From contig JABFGG010000001.1 in NCBI GenBank assembly GCA_013112575.1, positions 248,001-312,000 on the forward strand: 64,000 nucleotides of DNA, in the 5' to 3' direction. The notes under the pieces are model-generated. The model made no database searches, was not told the origin of the DNA, and was given only the letters and a program-made list of their open reading frames with translations. Source of the stretch: Chloroflexota bacterium (GTDB taxonomy: Bacteria; Chloroflexota; Anaerolineae; Anaerolineales; UBA11579). Shown in pieces: positions 24,025 to 32,552 of this stretch; positions within the stretch are counted from its first letter, which is position 1; every line of letters begins with the position of its first letter. A program made the translations under genes and the position numbers.

Positions 24025-24699
24025 TTATTGTTTTGCGATTTTCTCCAGCCCGGGCCGGTCCCGGATAATGATCCTGCCGCGTTTCAAGATTACTAACGCT
24101 TCATCTTCTAGCCGTGAGAGGTGCCGTGAGACACTTTCACGGCTGGCACCGACCAGACTGGCCAACTCATGCTGTGTGATCAATAGCTCTGTTCGAGAGG
24201 ATATTTCTTGCTCCTGACGATTGGTTTCACTGAGGATCGCAACGGCAATACGCTCGCGCAGGCCACGAAATGCAAATCCCTCCAGGCGGTTGAGCAGGGT
24301 GCGTACTTCGGAAAGGCAATCGCCCTGAACCAGTGCTAGTAACTCTGGACTCTCGTCGCATAATTTAAGGAAAGCTTGCCTATCCACTTGAAGGAGAGTT
24401 ATATCGGTCATGGCGATGGCGGACCCAAGGTGGCCACTCTTATCCATTAAAGGCACCGGACAAAAATAATCGCCGGGGTTACGAACACATAAAATGCTTT
24501 CGAAGCCCTCTGTAGTGACACGCACGATCTTGGCGCGCCCGTTGGCGACCAGATATATGGCATTGGCAAAGTCGTCCTGGAGGAAGATTCTCTCGCCCGC
24601 TCTAAAGGACTGCACCTGTAATTGGTTTCGCAGCTTGTTGCTTACTTCCAGTGGAAGGTTTTCAAAGGAATGTAGGGGATCGATTTTTTGCGCCGTCAT
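24025..24699 (-). CDS. Crp/Fnr-family transcriptional regulator
   Basis: This 224-residue regulator has an N-terminal cyclic-nucleotide-binding-like beta barrel (FRAGERIFLQDDFANAIYLV, GDYFCPVPLMD) and a C-terminal winged helix (ITQHELASLVGASRESVSRH, LSRLEDEALV). The recognition helix SRESVSR keeps the Arg-Glu-x3-Arg pattern with which CRP reads GTGA, fitting the GTGAC...GTCAC sites at 23.9 and 30.2 kb. It lacks the N-terminal Cys cluster of FNR, so it should not hold an FNR-type iron-sulfur cluster; the signal is unknown. It probably controls both redox loci in this window. Confidence 0.9.
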   Translation of the reverse strand: MTAQKIDPLHSFENLPLEVSNKLRNQLQVQSFRAGERIFLQDDFANAIYLVANGRAKIVRVTTEGFESILCVRNPGDYFCPVPLMDKSGHLGSAIAMTDITLLQVDRQAFLKLCDESPELLALVQGDCLSEVRTLLNRLEGFAFRGLRERIAVAILSETNRQEQEISSRTELLITQHELASLVGASRESVSRHLSRLEDEALVILKRGRIIIRDRPGLEKIAKQ

Positions 24700-24722
24700 T
24701 ATGCCAACCCATTAAAAGTACA

Positions 24723-24743
24723 CTAATCTTAAATCTAATCTTA
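24723..24743. repeat. Direct repeat upstream of the Crp/Fnr gene
   Basis: CTAATCTTA occurs twice at a 12-base spacing, 24 to 45 bases before the regulator's start codon on the opposite strand. It may be a binding site in its promoter. Confidence 0.45.
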
Positions 24744-24786
24744 GCATAAGGCTGACAACCTAAATAGGTACATATGTCACAAAAGC

Positions 24787-24804
24787 TCCCGGATTTATCC
24801 GGGA
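24787..24804. promoter_or_regulatory. Palindrome in the nitroreductase upstream region
   Basis: TCCCGGAT and ATCCGGGA are perfect 8-base arms around TT. There is no T tract after it. It is either an operator or a hairpin at the start of a leader of about 150 bases ahead of the nitroreductase gene. Confidence 0.4.
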
Positions 24805-24957
24805 ACATCGCAATAATGATTTCAAGGTGCTGGGGGGGAATCTACCCTCGATGGAATGGGATTCTGCATTGGTACCATGCATGTGATGGTTTGCTGCCAC
24901 CATTCCTCATACGCTCCACATAGTAGAATCGCTTCACTTCAATATGAGGAGGCAACA

Positions 24958-25548
24958 ATGGATTTTGCTGATGTGGTAGCCAAACGTCGTATGGTGCGCA
25001 ACTTTAGTGAGCGGCCCGTAGATCCCGAGGCCATAGAACGCATCCTGGACTACGCTCGACGTGGACCCAGCGCGGGTTTCACCCAGGGGCAGGACTTCAT
25101 CGTGGTCACCCAGCAGGAGCTCAAGGATGCCATCGCCGAGCTGTGCCATGAAAAGAGTTACGTAGAAAGGGGCTTTGCCCCTTTCATCTCTGGTGCGCCG
25201 GTGTTGATCATCCCCTGTACAACGGAAAATGCCTACCACCGGCGTTACCAGCAAAGCGACAAAGTGCGTGAAGATGGTAGTGAGATCGATTGGCCTGTGC
25301 CCTTCTGGTTCATGGACGTGGGCTGTGCCGTGATGCTGATCTTATTGGGAGTAGTGGATGAGGGGCTGGCGGCGGGCTATGCGGGAGCGATGGATCTGGA
25401 TATGTTGAGAGAGCTGTTGAACATCCCTGCTGAAGTCACACCAGTGGGTGTTATCCCCATTGGACATCCTGCGCCTGACAAACGTTCGCCTTCATTAAAG
25501 CGTGGACGTAGAGACGAAAAGGAAGTGGTGCATCATGAGGGTTGGTAA
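24958..25548 (+). CDS. Nitroreductase-family protein
   Basis: This 196-residue flavin-dependent oxidoreductase has FADVVAKRRMVRNFSERPVD at the start (FMN-phosphate-binding Arg cluster), RRGPSAGFTQGQ and the closing GVIPIGHPAPDKRSPSL. Family members reduce nitro compounds, quinones or unsaturated bonds with NAD(P)H. ATG 24958 follows a perfect AGGAGG; a longer frame from 24856 lacks a ribosome site. It stands alone between the Crp/Fnr gene and the ABC exporter. Confidence 0.9.
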   Translation: MDFADVVAKRRMVRNFSERPVDPEAIERILDYARRGPSAGFTQGQDFIVVTQQELKDAIAELCHEKSYVERGFAPFISGAPVLIIPCTTENAYHRRYQQSDKVREDGSEIDWPVPFWFMDVGCAVMLILLGVVDEGLAAGYAGAMDLDMLRELLNIPAEVTPVGVIPIGHPAPDKRSPSLKRGRRDEKEVVHHEGW

Positions 25549-25675
25549 TGGCATACAAAGTTAACCAATCCTTAAACTAACGCCGTCGAAATTCGAGTAA
25601 GCTTGTCCAATTCGTGAAACTTTTTGAGGACTTGTCCGTAATACATATGCAGCGATATTGTATTTGGAGAGGAAG

Positions 25676-26386
25676 ATGGCAGAAGTGACTGGTAAACAAG
25701 TAGTTGAGCTAAAAGATGTCTCCAAGGTCTATGAAGGCCCTGCAGGCGATATCCATGCTTTGCGAGAGGTAAACCTGACCGTAGGCGAAGGGGAGTTCAT
25801 CGGGGTGCGCGGCCCTTCAGGCAGCGGCAAGTCCACTTTGTTGAATATGATTACGGGTATCGATCGCCCTTCGGATGGACAAATTACGATTGCCGGGCAG
25901 GATATCGTTGGTCTCAACGAGAACCAATTAGCGCGCTGGCGCGGCAAACAGGTGGGGGTCATTTTCCAGTTTTTCCAGTTATTGCCAACCCTGACCGTTA
26001 TTGAAAATATCATGTTGCCTATGGAGTTTGCACGTGCCTGGAAAGCCAAAGAGCGCCCCAAACGGGCCATGGAGTTGCTGGAGCAGGTCGACCTGGCCGA
26101 CCAGGCCTTTAAACTACCTAATACGTTATCCGGCGGGCAGTTGCAACGTGCCGCGATTGCGCGTTCTCTGGCCAATGATCCACCGCTGGTGGTGGCCGAC
26201 GAGCCGACCGGTAACCTGGACAGTAAAACAGCGGACCGCGTCTTTGCCCTCTTTGAAGGCCTGGTTGACCGTGGTGTGACCTTCATGATGGTGACGCACG
26301 ATAATAGCCTAGCGGAGCGCTTCCCGCGCCTGCTGCATGTGGCTGACGGTTACCTAAGCGATAAGAACAACGGGCACAAAGCATGA
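25676..26386 (+). CDS. ABC transporter ATPase (MacB/LolD-like)
   Basis: This 236-residue ATPase has Walker A GPSGSGKST, the Q-loop FQFFQLLPTLTVIENI, the signature LSGGQLQRAAIARSLAN and Walker B LVVADEPTGNLD typical of the LolD/MacB/FtsE branch. It energises the FtsX-type permease encoded next, whose ATG overlaps its stop (ATGA). ATG 25676 lies closely behind GGAGAGGA. The substrate is unknown; the branch handles lipoproteins, peptides or antibiotics and often works as a mechanotransmitter. Confidence 0.93.
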   Translation: MAEVTGKQVVELKDVSKVYEGPAGDIHALREVNLTVGEGEFIGVRGPSGSGKSTLLNMITGIDRPSDGQITIAGQDIVGLNENQLARWRGKQVGVIFQFFQLLPTLTVIENIMLPMEFARAWKAKERPKRAMELLEQVDLADQAFKLPNTLSGGQLQRAAIARSLANDPPLVVADEPTGNLDSKTADRVFALFEGLVDRGVTFMMVTHDNSLAERFPRLLHVADGYLSDKNNGHKA

Positions 26387-28773
26387 GGATCGCGCTACTA
26401 AAAGTACGCCGCGATCTGTGGCAGAACAAAGGCCGCACCATATTGGTGGTGTTGAGTATTGCAGTGGGGGTCATGGCGATCGGCATGATCACCTCCAGCA
26501 ACTTCCTGCTCAACCGCCAGATGACGGAATCACATCTGTCCAGCAACCCATCCCACGCCTGGCTATACCTGAACGGTAACGTTGACGAGAGCACAGTGCG
26601 CAGCCTGGCCCGCACGGATGGTGTGGCGCAAATGGAAGGCTTTACGGACATTGGGGTTGAATGGAAGGCCTCCCCAGATGGTGAATGGCGTGATGGGCGT
26701 ATCATCATGATCGAGGATTATGATGATCAATTATTCGACCAATTTAAATTGCTCAACGGCATCTGGCCAAACGATAATAGTGTGGCCATCGAATTTAACT
26801 CCGTCGCAGGTTGGAATACTCCTGATGTGGGCGGAACCGTCTACTTTAATGTCAACGACCGCGCTCGGCCGATGGTTGTGGGCGGGATGCTGCGCGACCC
26901 TTTCCAATTCCCCCCTCCTTTTAATACGGACCCGGCTTTCTACGTGACCCGTGATGTCTTGCAGAGTGTGACGGGCGTGACCGGCTATGACACTTTGCGC
27001 TTCACAACCACAGAATATAGTGAAGATAACGTCAACCAGATCAGTGATGAGATCGATGACAAGCTGCAGCGGCAGGGTATGGGGGTGGGTTTCACACAGG
27101 TGCTGCACCCTGAAGAGCATTTCCTCCAGGACACGATCAACGGCATTGGCCTGATCCTTTCTGTGATGGCGATTGCATCCTTGGGATTGAGTACATTCCT
27201 GGTGATCAACATCATCAACGCTCTGGTAACCCAACAGATCTCACAAATTGGGATCATGAAAGCGGTGGGTGGTGTCACGCGGCAGATCGCCATGCTGTAC
27301 CTGGCGGGTGTGATCGTTTACGGTTTTTTGAGCTTATTGGTGGCTATTCCGCTAGGTGCATTATTTGGTGATGTGATGGCGCGCTGGATGCTGTCTTTGT
27401 TGAACGTGCCTTCTTCCAGCTTTGAAGTGCTACCTGCTACATTGACCCTGCAGCTTGTTACCGGATTGCTAACCCCCTTACTAGCTGCTCTGTATCCCGT
27501 GTTGCGTGGAGTAGCTATTGCCGTAGCCACAGCCTTACGGGAACGTGGTCTGGGCGGCGGTAACTATGGCACCGGTTGGATCGACCGTTTGATCGGCCGT
27601 ATCCGCGGCTTGCCAAGTCTGGCGGCTTTAGCTTTACGCAACACTTTCCGGCGTCCGGCGCGCGTGGCGCTGACCATGTTGACGCTTACGACTGCCGGGG
27701 CCATCTTTATTATGGTGCTTAGCACCCAGCATTCCTTCAACTCTACGATCGATAAAATATTCCGCGGCTTTGGTTTTGAGGTTATGGTGGGCTTTGAACA
27801 ACAGCAGCGTGTTGATGAGATCATCCCGCTGATCGAAGCCCGCCCCAATGTTGAACTGGCGGAAATGTGGATCTTCACCAGTGGTGAGGCCCATGTTCCC
27901 GGCGAAACTGGCCCGGGTAGTGTGCATGAGATCTTCCCGCGCGGGGTCCCCAGGGACACTGTTTTGTTTTCCCCTGAACTCACCTCTGGACGCTATCTGG
28001 ACCCGGAGGATGGACGCGCTATGCTACTTAACCAAAAGCTGGCGGGGCGCATGGACGTGAGCGTTGGGGATGAGATCATCATGCAAATCGGTGATGGTGA
28101 TGAAAGTACCTGGACGGTGGTGGGCCTGGTGTTTGACCTGGCGGGTCGTGACCAGGATACGGCCTTTGTGTTTGCAGATGAACTGGCTGAAGTCCAGAAT
28201 CAGGTTGGTCGAGGTTCGGTTGTGGAAGTGCGCGCCACGGAAGATACCCTGGCAATGCAAAAAGCGGTCGAGGCTGACTTGCTGCAATACTTTGATGAAC
28301 TGGGCATTGGTGTCAGTTTCACCGACACAGCCCAGGAGAACCGCCAACAGGCTCGTTCCCAATTTAATATCATTACCACCATCCTTTTGGTGATGACGAT
28401 TTTGATGGCGATTGTGGGCAGTATCGGCCTTTCCGGCACACTCTCGATCAATGTCATCGAGCGTCGTCGTGAGATCGGCGTGATGCGCGCGGTGGGGGCT
28501 TCCTCGACGGATGTGGGGCGCGTGTTTTCCGGCGAGGGTCTGATGCTGGGTCTGATCAGTTGGGCACAGGCTGTGCCCCTGGCCTTGCTAGCAGGTCCTG
28601 TTTTTGTCAGGGCTATTGGGACAGCGATTGACTTCCCGGCTGTATATGCACCAGCTTTCCAGGGCATCTGGATCTGGTTCATCATAGTGGTGGTGCTTTC
28701 ACTGGTAGCCAGTTGGCTCCCGGCCCGGCGCGCTACCCAGATCAGTGTCAATGAAAGCCTTGCTTACGAATAA
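26383..28773 (+). CDS. FtsX/MacB-type ABC permease, duplicated form
   Basis: This 796-residue permease has two FtsX-like units. The first is an N-terminal span (TILVVLSIAVGVMAIGMITS) with a large extracytoplasmic domain and a span trio near 250-390 (GLILSVMAIASLGLSTFLVI, QISQIGIMKAVGGVT). The second is similar, from ALRNTFRRPARVALTMLTL to INVIERRREIGVMRAVGAS. The paired MKAVGG and MRAVGA loops are the usual ATPase contact sites. Eight to nine spans are expected. It overlaps the ATPase gene by four bases and is followed by an adaptor lipoprotein, forming a complete tripartite-like exporter. Confidence 0.9.
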   Translation: MRIALLKVRRDLWQNKGRTILVVLSIAVGVMAIGMITSSNFLLNRQMTESHLSSNPSHAWLYLNGNVDESTVRSLARTDGVAQMEGFTDIGVEWKASPDGEWRDGRIIMIEDYDDQLFDQFKLLNGIWPNDNSVAIEFNSVAGWNTPDVGGTVYFNVNDRARPMVVGGMLRDPFQFPPPFNTDPAFYVTRDVLQSVTGVTGYDTLRFTTTEYSEDNVNQISDEIDDKLQRQGMGVGFTQVLHPEEHFLQDTINGIGLILSVMAIASLGLSTFLVINIINALVTQQISQIGIMKAVGGVTRQIAMLYLAGVIVYGFLSLLVAIPLGALFGDVMARWMLSLLNVPSSSFEVLPATLTLQLVTGLLTPLLAALYPVLRGVAIAVATALRERGLGGGNYGTGWIDRLIGRIRGLPSLAALALRNTFRRPARVALTMLTLTTAGAIFIMVLSTQHSFNSTIDKIFRGFGFEVMVGFEQQQRVDEIIPLIEARPNVELAEMWIFTSGEAHVPGETGPGSVHEIFPRGVPRDTVLFSPELTSGRYLDPEDGRAMLLNQKLAGRMDVSVGDEIIMQIGDGDESTWTVVGLVFDLAGRDQDTAFVFADELAEVQNQVGRGSVVEVRATEDTLAMQKAVEADLLQYFDELGIGVSFTDTAQENRQQARSQFNIITTILLVMTILMAIVGSIGLSGTLSINVIERRREIGVMRAVGASSTDVGRVFSGEGLMLGLISWAQAVPLALLAGPVFVRAIGTAIDFPAVYAPAFQGIWIWFIIVVVLSLVASWLPARRATQISVNESLAYE

Positions 28774-28851
28774 GAATACATAAAGACTGGGCCTGGCCCA
28801 GATTGAGCTACCAGAGAGTGGCCTAAAAAGAAATCGGATGGAGAAATCGTT

Positions 28852-30030
28852 ATGAAAAGCAACATCACAAAACTAAGCCTTCTCGCTCTACTCGCGGCCA
28901 TATTACTGGCTGCCTGTGGCGGCGGTGGCACCCCTGAAAGCGACGCTACCGACATCCCCGTGGTGGTGGATAACTTCGACGTGATTGCCGAAGGCCGCCT
29001 TGTCCCCGCGGATTCTGCCAGCCTATCCTTCCCATCGGGAGGGCGCGTGCTGGAGATCCTGGTGGAAGAAGGTGAAAGTGTCAATGCAGGTGATCCGTTG
29101 GCACGCTTGAGCAACTTCGACCAACTACGTGCTTCCGTCGCCTCTGCAGAAGCCGAGCGCGTCAGTGCCCAACAAGCGCTGGATGACCTGGTGGACAATG
29201 CCGATTTGGCTGCCGCGGAGACCTTAAAGCAAATTGCCGATGCACGTGATGCCATCCGCGATGCTGAGCGTAAGATCAATAACCTCAACTACGGCAGCAG
29301 AGAGGTCGATATCAACTCGGCCCAGGCACAGGTAGTGATCCTGCGTGATAAGCTTGAAGACGCAGAAGAAGACTACGAGCCTTACGCTGACAAACCCGAG
29401 AACAACCTCACGCGGGCTGGTTTCCTCTCCAAGCTGGCCGATGCACAGCGCTCCTATGACGATGCCGTACGCATTCTCAACAATCGCCTGGCTGCGGCCA
29501 ATGACATCGACCTGGCCCTGGCCGAAGCAGAACTAGCGATTGCCGAGGCGCAATTAGCTGTCTCTGAGAATAACTACGAAGAGGTCAAAGATGGGCCTGA
29601 CCCCGACCTTCTGGCCAATTCGGAAGCACGCCTGGATGCGGCTGAAGCCAGCCTGGCGGCAGCCGAAGCGGCCCTGGCCGAAGCCCAGTTGACCACGCCT
29701 ATTGACGGCACGGTGGTTGAAGTGGACATTAAGATCGGCGAGCAGGCTGCACCGGGAGAACCCGCCGTAGTTGTGGCCGATTTCTCGGCATGGGAAGTTG
29801 AGACCGATAACCTCACCGAGATCGAGGTGCCGCAGATCAGCGTGGGCCAGGTGGTGAGCATTACCCCGGATGCACTGCCGGAACTTGACCTGGCCGGTAC
29901 GGTGATTAGCATCAGTGACCTGTTCGAAGAAAAGCGCGGTGACGTTACCTATACGACGGTGATCGAGTTGGACGAAGTCGATGAGCGCCTGCGCTGGGGT
30001 ATGACCGTGGTGGTGACTTTCTTACAATAG
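28852..30030 (+). CDS. HlyD/MacA-like membrane fusion lipoprotein
   Basis: This 392-residue lipoprotein (lipobox in LAAILLAAC) carries a biotinyl-lipoyl-like half motif (GGRVLEILVEEGESVNAGD), a long coiled coil of about 180 residues rich in Ala and Glu (ADAQRSYDDAVRILNNRLAA, LAEAELAIAEAQLAV), the returning lipoyl half (TTPIDGTVVEVDIKIGEQAA) and a beta barrel. It acts as the extracytoplasmic adaptor of the preceding ABC transporter. In a lineage that usually has one membrane it would hold the exporter against the wall or surface rather than an outer-membrane channel. Confidence 0.88.
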   Translation: MKSNITKLSLLALLAAILLAACGGGGTPESDATDIPVVVDNFDVIAEGRLVPADSASLSFPSGGRVLEILVEEGESVNAGDPLARLSNFDQLRASVASAEAERVSAQQALDDLVDNADLAAAETLKQIADARDAIRDAERKINNLNYGSREVDINSAQAQVVILRDKLEDAEEDYEPYADKPENNLTRAGFLSKLADAQRSYDDAVRILNNRLAAANDIDLALAEAELAIAEAQLAVSENNYEEVKDGPDPDLLANSEARLDAAEASLAAAEAALAEAQLTTPIDGTVVEVDIKIGEQAAPGEPAVVVADFSAWEVETDNLTEIEVPQISVGQVVSITPDALPELDLAGTVISISDLFEEKRGDVTYTTVIELDEVDERLRWGMTVVVTFLQ

Positions 30031-30059
30031 TAGTCAAAATTTCGTGATACAAGAATTGG

Positions 30060-30104
30060 GTAAGGGCGCAGGCTTAGGCATAGCTTAGGTTGCTGCGCCC
30101 TTAC
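30060..30104. repeat. 12-bp-stem hairpin after the exporter operon
   Basis: GTAAGGGCGCAG and CTGCGCCCTTAC are perfect complements; the 21-base loop contains GCTTAGG twice. There is no T tract directly after it. It precedes a true terminator by 10 bases, so it may stabilise the mRNA end. Confidence 0.65.
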
Positions 30105-30113
30105 TTTGGAAGT

Positions 30114-30147
30114 AGAGACGAGAAATGCCTCGTCTCTTTTCTTTTAA
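30114..30147 (+). terminator. Terminator of the ABC exporter operon
   Basis: AGAGACGAG, an AAATGC loop and CTCGTCTCT followed by TTTCTTTT make a 9-bp stem with a T-rich tail, about 85 bases after the adaptor stop codon. Confidence 0.8.
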
Positions 30148-30206
30148 CTCCCCATCTTTACAACTCTATCAGCCTCCACCCTTCGGGACATTTGCCCCAG
30201 TCTGTT

Positions 30207-30222
30207 TGTGACAAATGTCACT
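30207..30222. promoter_or_regulatory. CRP-type operator upstream of the sulfur/redox locus
   Basis: TGTGACAAATGTCACT contains GTGAC-N4-GTCAC, the same half-sites as at 23927-23942, with one outer mismatch. It lies about 57 bases before the predicted transcription start of the HTH-PocR gene, near the class I position. Confidence 0.7.
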
Positions 30223-30235
30223 TGGTTAGAGGGCT

Positions 30236-30265
30236 TTGTAGCATCAAAATATAGCTGTATATAAC
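30236..30265 (+). promoter_or_regulatory. Promoter of the HTH-PocR gene
   Basis: TTGTAG (30236-30241), an 18-base spacer and TATAAC (30260-30265). The predicted start is near 30272. The -10 box forms the second unit of the 10-bp repeats. Confidence 0.5.
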
Positions 30266-30299
30266 AAGCTATAACAAATTATGACATTTTATAGCAGAT
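30250..30299. repeat. Five 10-bp phased repeats (iteron-like)
   Basis: Five successive decamers start with TAT: TATAGCTGTA, TATAACAAGC, TATAACAAAT, TATGACATTT, TATAGCAGAT. The exact 10-base period puts every unit on the same face of the helix. They cover the promoter and end 21 bases before the HTH-PocR start codon, so they are likely the binding array of that regulator or a bent AT-rich control element. Confidence 0.75.
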
Positions 30300-30320
30300 G
30301 GATGCAGAGAGTGTGACATT

Positions 30321-31076
30321 ATGGATGAACTAGTAACCACCAAACAAGTGCAGGAACTGCTGCAGGTAGACCGTATCACGGTCTATCGCATGCTTAAGGA
30401 CGGGCGCTTATCCGGCGTCAAGGTCGGTAGCCAGTGGCGCGTGCCGCGTACGGAATTGGATGAGCTTTTGCTGGGTGAACGCTCATTGGAAGTTACCCCT
30501 GAGCGGGAACTGCATCCTGCTGAGATATTGCCTGTACATTGTTTGCAGGTCATCCAGGATGTGTTTGCCGAAATGAGCAACGTCGGTTCTTTGACCGCTG
30601 ACCCTGAGGGACAGCCCCTAACGGAGATCAGCAACTCCTGCGAATTCTGTAACCTGATGCTCGAAAGCCCCAGTGGCAAACAGGCCTGCATCGACTCGTG
30701 GAAGCGCCTGGCTAAAACCCCCAAGAGCGACCCTGAATTCACTAAATGCCACGCCGGATTGCAGTACGCGCGGGCCCGTATTGAATATGAGAACCAACTG
30801 GCAGGGGTGCAGATTGCCGGGCAATTCTATTTTGAAGAGCCGGATGATGCTGAAGAAGCAGAACGGGTTCAGGCCCTGGCAGAAAAACATAATATCGACC
30901 CTGAGCGTTTGAGCACCGCGGCACAGGATATCCGGCTTCTGGGGAAAAATAAAAAACCTCAAATCAGTGATTGGCTGCAACGCGTTGCCGATACGTTTGA
31001 AATCATCGCCATGGAACGAGCCGAACTGGTCGGGCGCCTTGAGAACATCGCCGCCATCAGTACCCTGGGTAACTAA
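30321..31076 (+). CDS. Excisionase-type HTH regulator with PocR sensory domain
   Basis: Residues 1-55 are a MerR/excisionase-like helix-turn-helix (LVTTKQVQELLQVDRITVYR, MLKDGRLSGVKVGSQWRVPR). Residues of about 75-225 match the PocR ligand-sensing domain: SCEFCNLMLESPSGKQAC, KCHAGLQYARARIEYE, LAGVQIAGQFYFEEP. PocR domains sense small molecules, and their conserved Cys residues may bind metal or react to redox state. A phased repeat array lies just upstream, suggesting autoregulation. It is the first gene of the sulfur/redox locus and 23 bases before the octaheme cytochrome gene, so it probably controls those genes. Confidence 0.88.
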   Translation: MDELVTTKQVQELLQVDRITVYRMLKDGRLSGVKVGSQWRVPRTELDELLLGERSLEVTPERELHPAEILPVHCLQVIQDVFAEMSNVGSLTADPEGQPLTEISNSCEFCNLMLESPSGKQACIDSWKRLAKTPKSDPEFTKCHAGLQYARARIEYENQLAGVQIAGQFYFEEPDDAEEAERVQALAEKHNIDPERLSTAAQDIRLLGKNKKPQISDWLQRVADTFEIIAMERAELVGRLENIAAISTLGN

Positions 31077-31099
31077 ACCGGGCTGAACAAGGAAACAAT

Positions 31100-32530
31100 A
31101 TGCAAAACAACAAGAACATCTGGGTATACGGGTTGATCGTCACCCTGGCCTTGCTTTTGATCCCCATCTTCGTTTTTACATCGAGAGCTGCCCCTCCCGC
31201 GGATAGCCCCTGGGACAATGTTCCCAACCGCGCTACCAGCACAGACCACACCTATCTAATGGAAGAGCCTTTTGAGACCGGCCAGGAAGTGACCCAGGCC
31301 TGTCTGGAGTGTCACGAGGACGCGGCCCACGAAGTGAGCCAGACGGCTCACTGGAATTGGGAAAGCGACCCTGTGATGGTTGAGGGGCGCGATGAACCCA
31401 TCTCCACCGGCAAAAAGAACACACTCAACAACTTCTGTATCGGCATTCAATCCAACTGGACCGGCTGTACTTCCTGCCATGCCGGATACGGTTGGGAAGA
31501 CGAAAGCTTCGACTTTGAGAACACGGCCAACGTGGATTGTTTGGTGTGTCACGAAACCAGCGGCATCTATGTCAAAGGTAATGCCGGCGTCCCCGTAGAA
31601 GGTGTTGACCTGCTGGCGGTGGCCCAGAGCGTAGGTTCACCCACACGCCAAAACTGTGGCAGTTGCCACTTCCGCGGCGGCGGCGGTAATGCCGTCAAAC
31701 ATGGCGACCTCGATGAAAGCCTTTATTACCCCACCGAGGACGTGGACGTACATATGGGGCGCTATGATTTCCAGTGCATCGACTGCCACCAGGCCGAGAA
31801 CCACGAGATAAGTGGACGCTCGATCACCGTGAGCGTGGACAATGCCAACCAGATATATTGCACCGATTGCCATAACTCACAATTGCATGAGGACGAGCGC
31901 ATCAACGCCCATACGGAAGCCGTGGCCTGCCAGACCTGCCACATCCCCGAAGGTGCTGTGCGCACCGCCACCAAAACCCACTGGGATTGGTCGACGGCCG
32001 GTGACCCCACACGTGAGGAGGACCCCCACGAATATTTACAGATCAAAGGCAGTTTCGTTTACCAGCGTAATTTTATCCCTGAGTATTACTGGTACAACGG
32101 CGTGGCCGACCGCTACCTGCTCGGCGACGTGCTGGACCCCAACATCGTCACGCCCCTCAACATGCCCTTTGGGGATATCGACGATGCCACCGCCAAGATC
32201 TGGCCCTTCAAAGTGCATTACGCTAAACAACCATATGACACGGTCTATAACTACCTGCTACAACCCAAGACCGTGGGCGAAGGCGGCTTCTGGACCGAGT
32301 TCGATTGGAACCAGGCCTTCATTTTAGGCTCCCTGGCCACCGGTCTGCCGTACAGCGGCGAATATGATTTCGCAGAAACCAGCATGTTCTGGCCGACCAC
32401 GCACATGGTGGCACCTAAAGAAGAAGCGTTACAGTGCACCTCCTGCCACAACGACAACGGCCGCTTGGACTGGATCGCACTCGGTTACCCCGGCGACCCC
32501 ATCAACTGGGGCGGGCGCTTAGACAACTAA
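31100..32530 (+). CDS. Octaheme c-type cytochrome, tetrathionate-reductase family
   Basis: The 476-residue protein begins with an N-terminal signal/anchor (LIVTLALLLIPIFVFTS) and has eight CxxCH motifs in order: CLECH, CTSCH, CLVCH, CGSCH, CIDCH, CTDCH, CQTCH and CTSCH. Spacing and flanks (ETGQEVTQACLECHEDAA, TAHWNWES, NNFCIGIQSNWTGC) fit the octaheme tetrathionate reductase (OTR) family of Shewanella. OTR reduces tetrathionate, nitrite and hydroxylamine in vitro. It acts outside the cytoplasmic membrane. It is followed by a cytochrome b-heptaheme fusion that could feed it electrons, and by YeeE/YedE sulfur transporters, so a sulfur oxyanion is the likely substrate. The direction of catalysis is not certain. 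Confidence 0.88.
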   Translation: MQNNKNIWVYGLIVTLALLLIPIFVFTSRAAPPADSPWDNVPNRATSTDHTYLMEEPFETGQEVTQACLECHEDAAHEVSQTAHWNWESDPVMVEGRDEPISTGKKNTLNNFCIGIQSNWTGCTSCHAGYGWEDESFDFENTANVDCLVCHETSGIYVKGNAGVPVEGVDLLAVAQSVGSPTRQNCGSCHFRGGGGNAVKHGDLDESLYYPTEDVDVHMGRYDFQCIDCHQAENHEISGRSITVSVDNANQIYCTDCHNSQLHEDERINAHTEAVACQTCHIPEGAVRTATKTHWDWSTAGDPTREEDPHEYLQIKGSFVYQRNFIPEYYWYNGVADRYLLGDVLDPNIVTPLNMPFGDIDDATAKIWPFKVHYAKQPYDTVYNYLLQPKTVGEGGFWTEFDWNQAFILGSLATGLPYSGEYDFAETSMFWPTTHMVAPKEEALQCTSCHNDNGRLDWIALGYPGDPINWGGRLDN

Positions 32531-32552
32531 TTTGCTAACAACGAGACATACG

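Noticed and set aside
24856..24957. Longer nitroreductase start at 24856
   Set aside because: Translation before MDFADVV is not family-like, and AGGAGG precedes ATG 24958.
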